Shown piece after piece: positions 54,447 through 64,000 of a stretch of 64,000 bases of DNA. Every line of letters begins with the position of its first letter. The first letter of the stretch is position 1. The DNA is taken from positions 496,001 to 560,000 of the forward strand of contig JAJQJQ010000054.1 in assembly GCA_028622995.1 (NCBI GenBank). The letters are read 5' to 3'. The notes below the pieces were generated by a model. It was not told the origin of the DNA and ran no database searches. It saw only the letters and a list, made by a program, of their open reading frames with translations. The position numbers were made by a program, and so were the translations under genes. The stretch is from Panagrolaimus kolymaensis (Eukaryota; Nematoda; Chromadorea; Rhabditida; Panagrolaimidae).

Positions 54447-57400
54447 TAAATTTTAATGGATCCGCTAACATATTTATGATGCTTCCAATAACAAAAACAT
54501 CAAGATTTTCTGATAGCTTGAGGTCGTTTATTTCCTATAAAAAAGGAAAAACTAATACAAAAATAATTCTTTTGATTTAATAAATTTTAATGGATCCGCT
54601 AACATATTTATGATGCTTCCAATAACAAAACCATCAAGATTTTCTGATAGCTTGAGGTCGTTTATTTCCTATAAAAAAGGAAAAACTAATACAAAAATAA
54701 TTCTTTTGATTTAATAAATTTTAATGGATCCGCTAACATATTTATGAACCTTCCAATAACAAAACCACCAAGATTTTCTGATAGCTTGAGGTCGTTTATT
54801 TCCTATAAAAAAGGAAAAACTAATACAAAAATAATTCTTTTGATTTAATAAATTTTAATGGATCCGCTAACATATTTATGATGCTTCCAATAACAAAAAC
54901 ATCAAGATTTTCTTATAGCTTGAGGTCGTTTATTTCCTATAAAAAAGGAAAAACTAATACAAAAATAATTCTTTTGATTTAATAAATTTTAATGGATCCG
55001 CTAACATATTTATGATGCTTCCAATAACAAAACCATCAAGATTTTCTGATAGCTTGAGGTCGTTTATTTCCTATAAAAAAGGAAAAACTAATACAAAAAT
55101 AATTCTTTTGATTTAATAAATTTTAATGGATCCGCTAACATATTTATGATGCTTCCAATAACAAAACCATCACGATTTTCTGATAGCTTGAGGTCGTTTA
55201 TTTCCTATAAAAAAGGAAAAACTAATACAAAAATAATTCTTTTGATTTAATAAATTTTAATGGATCCGCTAACATATTTATGATGCTTCCAATAACAAAA
55301 CCATCAAGATTTTCTGATAGCTTGAGGTCGTTTATTTCCTATAAAAAAGGAAAAACTAATACAAAAATAATTCTTTTGATTTAATAAATTTTAATGGATC
55401 CGCTAACATATTTATGATGCTTCCAATAACAAAAACATCAAGATTTTCTTATAGCTTGAGGTCGTTTATTTCCTATAAAAAAGGAAAAACTAATACAAAA
55501 ATAATTCTTTTGATTTAATAAATTTTAATGGATCCGCTAACATATTTATGATGCTTCCAATAACAAAACCATCAAGATTTTCTGATAGCTTGAGGTCATT
55601 TATTTCCTATAAAAAAGGAAAAACTATAAGAAAAAATAATTTTTTTGATTTAATAAGTTTTGGTGGATCGGCTAACATATTTATGAACCTTCCAATAACA
55701 AAACCACCAAGATTTTCTGATAGCTTGAGGTCGTTTATTTCCTATAAAAAAGGAAAAACTAATACAAAAATAATTCTTTTGATTTAATAAATTTTAATGG
55801 ATCCGCTAACATATTTATGATGCTTCCAATAACAAAAACATCAAGATTTTCTGATAGCTTGAGGTCGTTTATTTCCTATAAAAAAGGAAAAACTAATACA
55901 AAAATAATTCTTTTGATATAATAAATTTTAATGGATCCGCTAACATATTTATGATGCTTCCAATAACAAAAACATCAAGATTTTCTGATAGCTTGAGGTC
56001 ATTTATTTCCTATAAAAAAGGAAAAACTATAAGAAAAAATAATTTTTTTGATTTAATAAGTTTTGGTGGATCGGCTAACATATTTATGAACCTTCCAATA
56101 ACAAAACCACCAAGATTTTCTGATAGCTTGAGGTCGTTTATTTCCTATAAAAAAGGAAAAACTAATACAAAAATAATTCTTTTGATTTAATAAATTTTAA
56201 TGGATCCGCTAACATATTTATGATGCTTCCAATAACAAAAACATCAAGATTTTCTGATAGCTTGAGGTCGTTTATTTCCTATAAAAAAGGAAAAACTAAT
56301 ACAAAAATAATTCTTTTGATTTAATAAATTTTAATGGATCCGCTAACATATTTATGATGCTTCCAATAACAAAACCATCAAGATTTTCTGATAGCTTGAG
56401 GTCGTTTATTTCCTATAAAAAAGGAAAAACTAATACAAAAATAATTCTTTTGATTTAATAAATTTTAATGGATCCGCTAACATATTTATGAACCTTCCAA
56501 TAACAAAACCACCAAGATTTTCTGATAGCTTGAGGTCGTTTATTTCCTATAAAAAAGGAAAAACTAATACAAAAATAATTCTTTTGATTTAATAAATTTT
56601 AATGGATCCGCTAACATATTTATGATGCTTCCAATAACAAAAACATCAAGATTTTCTTATAGCTTGAGGTCGTTTATTTCCTATAAAAAAGGAAAAACTA
56701 ATACAAAAATAATTCTTTTGATTTAATAAATTTTAATGGATCCGCTAACATATTTATGATGCTTCCAATAACAAAACCATCAAGATTTTCTGATAGCTTG
56801 AGGTCGTTTATTTCCTATAAAAAAGGAAAAACTAATACAAAAATAATTCTTTTGATTTAATAAATTTTAATGGATCCGCTAACATATTTATGATGCTTCC
56901 AATAACAAAACCATCACGATTTTCTGATAGCTTGAGGTCGTTTATTTCCTATAAAAAAGGAAAAACTAATACAAAAATAATTCTTTTGATTTAATAAATT
57001 TTAATGGATCCGCTAACATATTTATGATGCTTCCAATAACAAAACCATCAAGATTTTCTGATAGCTTGAGGTCGTTTATTTCCTATAAAAAAGGAAAAAC
57101 TAATACAAAAATAATTCTTTTGATTTAATAAATTTTAATGGATCCGCTAACATATTTATGATGCTTCCAATAACAAAAACATCAAGATTTTCTTATAGCT
57201 TGAGGTCGTTTATTTCCTATAAAAAAGGAAAAACTAATACAAAAATAATTCTTTTGATTTAATAAATTTTAATGGATCCGCTAACATATTTATGATGCTT
57301 CCAATAACAAAACCATCAAGATTTTCTGATAGCTTGAGGTCATTTATTTCCTATAAAAAAGGAAAAACTATAAGAAAAAATAATTTTTTTGATTTAATAA

Positions 57401-57657
57401 GTTTTGGTGGATCGGCTAACATATTTATGAACCTTCCAATAACAAAACCACCAAGATTTTCTGATAGCTTGAGGTCGTTTATTTCCTATAAAAAAGGAAA
57501 AACTAATACAAAAATAATTCTTTTGATTTAATAAATTTTAATGGATCCGCTAACATATTTATGATGCTTCCAATAACAAAAACATCAAGATTTTCTGATA
57601 GCTTGAGGTCGTTTATTTCCTATAAAAAAGGAAAAACTAATACAAAAATAATTCTTT
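54170..57657 (+). repeat. 13-monomer higher-order repeat (1,744 bp), two copies
   Basis: Copies at about 54,170-55,913 and 55,914-57,657 share markers at an offset of 1,744 bp. These are cassettes (54,207/55,951 and 55,548/57,292), the isolated GAACCTT monomer (54,747/56,491), the CATCACGATT variant (55,168/56,912) and TTTTCTTATAGC monomers. A third, shortened series continues after 57,657: the isolated GAACCTT marker reappears 1,341 bp later (57,832), three monomers short of the unit. Confidence 0.83.
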
Positions 57658-57700
57658 TGATTTAATAAATTTTAATGGATCCGCTAACATATTTATGATG

Positions 57701-60700
57701 CTTCCAATAACAAAACCATCAAGATTTTCTGATAGCTTGAGGTCGTTTATTTCCTATAAAAAAGGAAAAACTAATACAAAAATAATTCTTTTGATTTAAT
57801 AAATTTTAATGGATCCGCTAACATATTTATGAACCTTCCAATAACAAAACCACCAAGATTTTCTGATAGCTTGAGGTCGTTTATTTCCTATAAAAAAGGA
57901 AAAACTAATACAAAAATAATTCTTTTGATTTAATAAATTTTAATGGATCCGCTAACATATTTATGATGCTTCCAATAACAAAACCATCACGATTTTCTGA
58001 TAGCTTGAGGTCGTTTATTTCCTATAAAAAAGGAAAAACTAATACAAAAATAATTCTTTTGATTTAATAAATTTTAATGGATCCGCTAACATATTTATGA
58101 TGCTTCCAATAACAAAACCATCAAGATTTTCTGATAGCTTGAGGTCGTTTATTTCCTATAAAAAAGGAAAAACTAATACAAAAATAATTCTTTTGATTTA
58201 ATAAATTTTAATGGATCCGCTAACATATTTATGATGCTTCCAATAACAAAAACATCAAGATTTTCTTATAGCTTGAGGTCGTTTATTTCCTATAAAAAAG
58301 GAAAAACTAATACAAAAATAATTCTTTTGATTTAATAAATTTTAATGGATCCGCTAACATATTTATGATGCTTCCAATAACAAAACCATCAAGATTTTCT
58401 GATAGCTTGAGGTCATTTATTTCCTATAAAAAAGGAAAAACTATAAGAAAAAATAATTTTTTTGATTTAATAAGTTTTGGTGGATCGGCTAACATATTTA
58501 TGAACCTTCCAATAACAAAACCACCAAGATTTTCTGATAGCTTGAGGTCGTTTATTTCCTATAAAAAAGGAAAAACTATTACAAAAATAATTCTTTTGAT
58601 TTAATAAATTTTAATGGATCCACTAACATATTTATGATGCTTCCAATAACAAAAACATCAAGATTTTCTGATAGCTTGAGGTCATTTATTTCCTATAAAA
58701 AAGGAAAAACTATAAGAAAAAATAATTTTTTTGATTTAATAAGTTTTGGTGGATCGGCTAACATATTTATGTACCTTCCAATAACAAAACCACCAAGATT
58801 TTCTGATAGCTTGAGGTCGTTTATTTCCTATAAAAAAGGAAAAACTATTACAAAAATAATTCTTTTGATTTAATAAATTTTAATGGATCCACTAACATAT
58901 TTATGAACCTTCCAATAACAAAACCACCAAGATTTTCTGATAGCTTGAGGTCGTTTATTTCCTATAAAAAAGGAAAAACTATTACAAAAATAATTCTTTT
59001 GATTTAATAAATTTTAATGGATCCACTAACATATTTATGATGCTTCCAATAACAAAAACATCAAGATTTTCTGATAGCTTGAGGTCATTTATTTCCTATA
59101 AAAAAGGAAAAACTATAAGAAAAAATAATTTTTTTGATTTAATAAGTTTTGGTGGATCCGCTAACATATTTATGAACCTTCCAATAACAAAACCACCAAG
59201 ATTTTCTGATAGCTTGAGGTCGTTTATTTCCTATAAAAAAGGAAAAACTATTACAAAAATAATTCTTTTGATTTAATAAATTTTAATGGATCCACTAACA
59301 TATTTATGAACCTTCCAATAACAAAACCACCAAGATTTTCTGATAGCTTGAGGTCGTTTATTTCCTATAAAAAAGGAAAAACTATTACAAAAATAATTCT
59401 TTTGATTTAATAAATTTTAATGGATCCACTAACATATTTATGATGCTTCCAATAACAAAAACATCAAGATTTTCTGATAGCTTGAGGTCGTTTATTTCCT
59501 ATAAAAAAGGAAATACTAATACAAAAATAATTCTTTTGATTTAATAAATTTTAATGGATCCGCTAACATATTTATGATGCTTCCAATAACAAAAACATCA
59601 AGATTTTCTGATAGCTTGAGGTCGTTTATTTCCTATAAAAAAGGAAAAACTATTACAAAAATAATTCTTTTGATTTAATAAATTTTAATGGATCCACTAA
59701 CATATTTATGATGCTTCCAATAACAAAAACATCAAGATTTTCTGATAGCTTGAGGTCATTTATTTCCTATAAAAAAGGAAAAACTATTACAAAAATAATT
59801 CTTTTGATTTAATAAATTTTAATGGATCCGCTAACATATTTATGAACCTTCCAATAACAAAACCATCAAGATTTTCTGATAGCTTGAGGTCGTTTATTTC
59901 CTATAAAAAAGGAAAAACTAATACAAAAATAATTCTTTTGATTTAATAAATTTTAATGGATCCGCTAACATATTTATGAACCTTCCAATAACAAAACCAC
60001 CAAGATTTTCTGATAGCTTGAGGTCGTTTATTTCCTATAAAAAAGGAAAAACTAATACAAAAATAATTCTTTTGATTTAATAAATTTTAATGGATCCGCT
60101 AACATATTTATGATGCTTCCAATAACAAAACCATCACGATTTTCTGATAGCTTGAGGTCGTTTATTTCCTATAAAAAAGGAAAAACTAATACAAAAATAA
60201 TTCTTTTGATTTAATAAATTTTAATGGATCCGCTAACATATTTATGATGCTTCCAATAACAAAACCATCAAGATTTTCTGATAGCTTGAGGTCGTTTATT
60301 TCCTATAAAAAAGGAAAAACTAATACAAAAATAATTCTTTTGATTTAATAAATTTTAATGGATCCGCTAACATATTTATGATGCTTCCAATAACAAAAAC
60401 ATCAAGATTTTCTTATAGCTTGAGGTCGTTTATTTCCTATAAAAAAGGAAAAACTAATACAAAAATAATTCTTTTGATTTAATAAATTTTAATGGATCCG
60501 CTAACATATTTATGATGCTTCCAATAACAAAACCATCAAGATTTTCTGATAGCTTGAGGTCATTTATTTCCTATAAAAAAGGAAAAACTATAAGAAAAAA
60601 TAATTTTTTTGATTTAATAAGTTTTGGTGGATCGGCTAACATATTTATGAACCTTCCAATAACAAAACCACCAAGATTTTCTGATAGCTTGAGGTCGTTT

Positions 60701-61994
60701 ATTTCCTATAAAAAAGGAAAAACTATTACAAAAATAATTCTTTTGATTTAATAAATTTTAATGGATCCACTAACATATTTATGATGCTTCCAATAACAAA
60801 AACATCAAGATTTTCTGATAGCTTGAGGTCATTTATTTCCTATAAAAAAGGAAAAACTATAAGAAAAAATAATTTTTTTGATTTAATAAGTTTTGGTGGA
60901 TCGGCTAACATATTTATGTACCTTCCAATAACAAAACCACCAAGATTTTCTGATAGCTTGAGGTCGTTTATTTCCTATAAAAAAGGAAAAACTATTACAA
61001 AAATAATTCTTTTGATTTAATAAATTTTAATGGATCCACTAACATATTTATGAACCTTCCAATAACAAAACCACCAAGATTTTCTGATAGCTTGAGGTCG
61101 TTTATTTCCTATAAAAAAGGAAAAACTATTACAAAAATAATTCTTTTGATTTAATAAATTTTAATGGATCCACTAACATATTTATGATGCTTCCAATAAC
61201 AAAAACATCAAGATTTTCTGATAGCTTGAGGTCATTTATTTCCTATAAAAAAGGAAAAACTATAAGAAAAAATAATTTTTTTTATTTAATAAGTTTTGGT
61301 GGATCCGCTAACATATTTATGAACCTTCCAATAACAAAACCACCAAGATTTTCTGATAGCTTGAGGTCGTTTATTTCCTATAAAAAAGGAAAAACTATTA
61401 CAAAAATAATTCTTTTGATTTAATAAATTTTAATGGATCCACTAACATATTTATGAACCTTCCAATAACAAAACCACCAAGATTTTCTGATAGCTTGAGG
61501 TCGTTTATTTCCTATAAAAAAGGAAAAACTATTACAAAAATAATTCTTTTGATTTAATAAATTTTAATGGATCCACTAACATATTTATGATGCTTCCAAT
61601 AACAAAAACATCAAGATTTTCTGATAGCTTGAGGTCGTTTATTTCCTATAAAAAAGGAAATACTAATACAAAAATAATTCTTTTGATTTAATAAATTTTA
61701 ATGGATCCGCTAACATATTTATGATGCTTCCAATAACAAAAACATCAAGATTTTCTGATAGCTTGAGGTCGTTTATTTCCTATAAAAAAGGAAAAACTAT
61801 TACAAAAATAATTCTTTTGATTTAATAAATTTTAATGGATCCACTAACATATTTATGATGCTTCCAATAACAAAAACATCAAGATTTTCTGATAGCTTGA
61901 GGTCATTTATTTCCTATAAAAAAGGAAAAACTATTACAAAAATAATTCTTTTGATTTAATAAATTTTAATGGATCCGCTAACATATTTATGAAC
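57701..61994 (+). repeat. 16-monomer higher-order repeat (2,147 bp), two tandem copies
   Basis: Copies at 57,701-59,847 and 59,848-61,994 share CATCACGATT (57,987/60,134), three cassettes (58,365/60,512, 58,634/60,781, 59,037/61,184), the ATGTACC variant and GGAAATACT (59,511/61,658), all 2,147 bp apart. Both third cassettes carry GGTGGATCC rather than GGTGGATCG. The right copy has a private TTTTATTTAA (near 61,273). The length fits 13 monomers of 134 bp plus three of 135 bp. Confidence 0.87.
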
Positions 61995-64000
61995 CTTCCA
62001 ATAACAAAACCACCAAGATTTTCTGATAGCTTGAGGTCGTTTATTTCCTATAAAAAAGGAAAAACTATTACAAAAATAATTCTTTTGATTTAATAAATTT
62101 TAATGGATCCGCTAACATATTTATGATGCTTCCAATAACAAAACCATCAAGATTTTCTGATAGCTTGAGGTCATTTATTTCCTATAAAAACGGAAAAACT
62201 ATAAGAAAAAATAATTTTTTTGATTTAATAAGTTTTGGTGGATCGGCTAACATATTTATGAACCTTCCAATAACAAAACCACCAAGATTTTCTGATAGCT
62301 TGAGGTCGTTTATTTCCTATAAAAAAGGAAAAACTATTACAAAAATAATTCTTTTGATTTAATAAATTTTAATGGATCCACTAACATATTTATGATGCTT
62401 CCAATAACAAAAACATCAAGATTTTCTGATAGCTTGAGGTCGTTTATTTCCTATAAAAAAGGAAAAACTAATACAAAAATAATTCTTTTGATTTAATAAA
62501 TTTTAATGGATCCGCTAACATATTTATGAACCTTCCAATAACAAAACCACCAAGATTTTCTGATAGCTTGAGGTCGTTTATTTCCTATAAAAAAGGAAAA
62601 ACTAATACAAAAATAATTCTTTTGATTTAATAAATTTTAATGGATCCGCTAACATATTTATGATGCTTCCAATAACAAAAACATCAAGATTTTCTGATAG
62701 CTTGAGGTCATTTATTTCCTATAAAAAAGGAAAAACTATAAGAAAAAATAATTTTTTTGATTTAATAAGTTTTGGTGGATCGGCTAACATATTTATGAAC
62801 CTTCCAATAACAAAACCACCAAGATTTTCTGATAGCTTGAGGTCGTTTATTTCCTATAAAAAAGGAAAAACTATTACAAAAATAATTCTTTTGATTTAAT
62901 AAATTTTAATGGATCCACTAACATATTTATGATGCTTCCAATAACAAAAACATCAAGATTTTCTGATAGCTTGAGGTCGTTTATTTCCTATAAAAAAGGA
63001 AAAACTAATACAAAAATAATTCTTTTGATTTAATAAATTTTAATGGATCCGCTAACATATTTATGATGCTTCCAATAACAAAACCATCACGATTTTCTGA
63101 TAGCTTGAGGTCGTTTATTTCCTATAAAAAAGGAAAAACTAATACAAAAATAATTCTTTTGATTTAATAAATTTTAATGGATCCGCTAACATATTTATGA
63201 TGCTTCCAATAACAAAACCACCAAGATTTTCTGAAAGCTTGAGGTCGTTTATTTCCTTTAAAAAAGGAAAAACTATTACAAAAATAATTCTTTTGATTTA
63301 ATAAATTTTAATGGATCCGCTAACATATTTATGATGCTTCCAATAACAAAAACATCAAGATTTTCTGATAGCTTGAGGTCGTTTATTTCCTATAAAAAAG
63401 GAAAAACTAATACAAAAATAATTCTTTTGATTTAATAAATTTTAATGGATCCGCTAACATATTTATGATGCTTCCAATAACAAAACCACCAAGATTTTCT
63501 GATAGCTTGAGGTCGTTTATTTCCTATAAAAAAGGAAAAACTATTACAAAAATAATTCTTTTGATTTAATAAATTTTAATGGATCCACTAACATATTTAT
63601 GATGCTTCCAATAACAAAAACATCAAGATTTTCTGATAGCTTGAGGTCGTTTATTTCCTATAAAAAAGGAAAAACTAATACAAAAATAATTCTTTTGATT
63701 TAATAAATTTTAATGGATCCGCTAACATATTTATGATGCTTCCAATAACAAAACCACCAAGATTTTCTGAAAGCTTGAGGTCGTTTATTTCCTATAAAAA
63801 AGGAAAAACTAATACAAAAATAATTTTTTTGATATAATAAATTTTAATGGATCCGCTAACATATTTATGATGCTTCCAATAACAAAAACATCAAGATTTT
63901 CTGATAGCTTGAGGTCATTTATTTCCTATAAAAAAGGAAAAACTATAAGAAAAAATAATTTTTTTGATTTAATAAGTTTTGGTGGATCGGCTAACATATT
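61995..64000 (+). repeat. Right end of the window: mixed 134-bp monomers and cassettes
   Basis: The array continues without a change of character. Cassettes start near 62,123 (with AAAAACGGAAAAAC, a private A-to-C change), 62,660 and 63,867, the last truncated by the window edge. Between them are ACTAATACA and ACTATTACA 134-bp monomers, one with CATCACGATT near 63,087 and one with TTCCTTTAAA near 63,257. No unique sequence or array end is seen. Confidence 0.85.

Larger units (their letters stand above)
1..64000 (+). repeat. AT-rich satellite DNA array (135/134-bp monomer), incomplete at both ends
   Basis: The window consists only of direct tandem copies of one monomer. Taking position 1 as monomer start, the unit begins GATTTAATAAATTTTAATGG and ends with an A6-TAA-T7 tract at 120-135. 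All copies read in the same direction and there is no spacer or foreign insertion. Adjacent monomers differ at only a few positions, so the array is strongly homogenised. The first monomer is about 24% GC. Monomer length is 135 bp up to about 37.7 kb and mostly 134 bp afterwards, with rare 136- and 133-bp copies. The array runs off both ends, so its true length exceeds 64 kb. A chromosomal satellite of a eukaryote is the only reading I can support; a centromeric or pericentromeric location is inferred from organisation alone. I do not recognise the family by name. Confidence 0.98.
45200..64000 (+). repeat. Domain R2: 134-bp monomers interspersed with 23 chimeric 135-bp cassettes
   Basis: A recurring cassette of roughly one monomer starts with GAGGTCATTT and the full L-type ATAAGAAAAAATAATTT tract. 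It continues with AATAAGTTTTGGTGGATCGG (or TTTTTGTGG in the earliest copies) and ends with GAACCTTCC and ACCACCAAG. Cassette-bearing stretches start near 45,220, 47,231, 48,036, 48,842, 49,513, 51,390, 51,659, 52,062, 52,465, 53,671, 54,207, 55,548, 55,951, 57,292, 58,365, 58,634, 59,037, 60,512, 60,781, 61,184, 62,123, 62,660 and 63,867 (cut by the window end). Each adds one base relative to the 134-bp background. The sequence between cassettes is ordinary 134-bp monomers. Confidence 0.85.

Noticed and set aside
1..64000. CRISPR array
   Set aside because: Repeats are contiguous with no unique spacers, and the unit is far longer than a CRISPR repeat.
1..64000. CENP-B box
   Set aside because: I looked for the TTCG...CGGG pattern on both strands of the monomer variants. 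TTCG appears only in GGATTCGCT copies and is not followed by CGGG, so there is no match.
1..64000. Telomeric or simple microsatellite repeat
   Set aside because: The unit is 134-135 bp with complex internal sequence; I saw no short telomere-like motif tracts.
1..64000. Mobile element with terminal repeats
   Set aside because: No open frame for a transposase or reverse transcriptase, no terminal inverted repeats bounding a unique interior, and no target-site duplications.

Overview
The whole 64 kb window is one uninterrupted head-to-tail tandem array of an AT-rich satellite. The monomer is 135 bp in the left part and mostly 134 bp in the right part. I estimate about 475 monomers, all in the same orientation. 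There is no unique flanking sequence at either edge and nothing is inserted in the array: I see no transposon, RNA gene or ordinary gene. The first monomer (1-135) has 32 G/C of 135, about 24% GC. This organisation points to a eukaryotic heterochromatic locus, either centromeric/pericentromeric or a large heterochromatic block. The sequence does not let me name the species; AT-rich satellites of this length class occur in insects and in several other groups.

Layout. Domain L (1 to about 37,670) is built of 135-bp monomers carrying a BamHI site (monomer positions 19-24) and a HindIII site (75-80). A few informative positions separate monomer classes: 87 (A/G), 88 (T/A), 117 (A/T), 119 (G/C), 43 (C/A), 59 (G/C/A) and a two-base swap at 49-50. 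These classes are ordered in higher-order repeats (HORs) whose period changes along the array: 15 monomers at 1-4,050, 5 at about 5.9-7.0 kb, 7 at 10.5-12.4 kb, 8 at 22.5-24.7 kb, mainly 2 at 24.6-30.5 kb and 12 at about 31.9-33.7 kb. Multi-kb blocks are also copied at a distance (2,026-5,400 again at 15,121-18,360). Four 136-bp monomers lie between 34.2 and 36.9 kb.

At about 37,670 several new variants appear together, including a PacI-type TTAATTAA, loss of HindIII and an A deletion giving 134 bp. From there to the end (domain R) 134-bp monomers dominate. After 45.2 kb they are interrupted 23 times by a chimeric 135-bp cassette that combines an L-type A/T tract with its own GGATCG and GAACCTT markers. 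Domain R has HORs of 6 monomers (804 bp), 15 (2,011 bp), 4 (536 bp), 13 (1,744 bp) and 16 (2,147 bp).

Reading frames. Because 135 is a multiple of three and the consensus has one stop-free frame, domain L gives spurious plus-strand reading frames of up to 1,385 codons. Stop-bearing monomers, 134/136/133-bp monomers and the unconstrained pattern of changes argue against a real protein. I annotate no coding gene. The biology visible here is satellite evolution: local amplification, unequal exchange, block duplication and conversion-like mixing of subfamilies.
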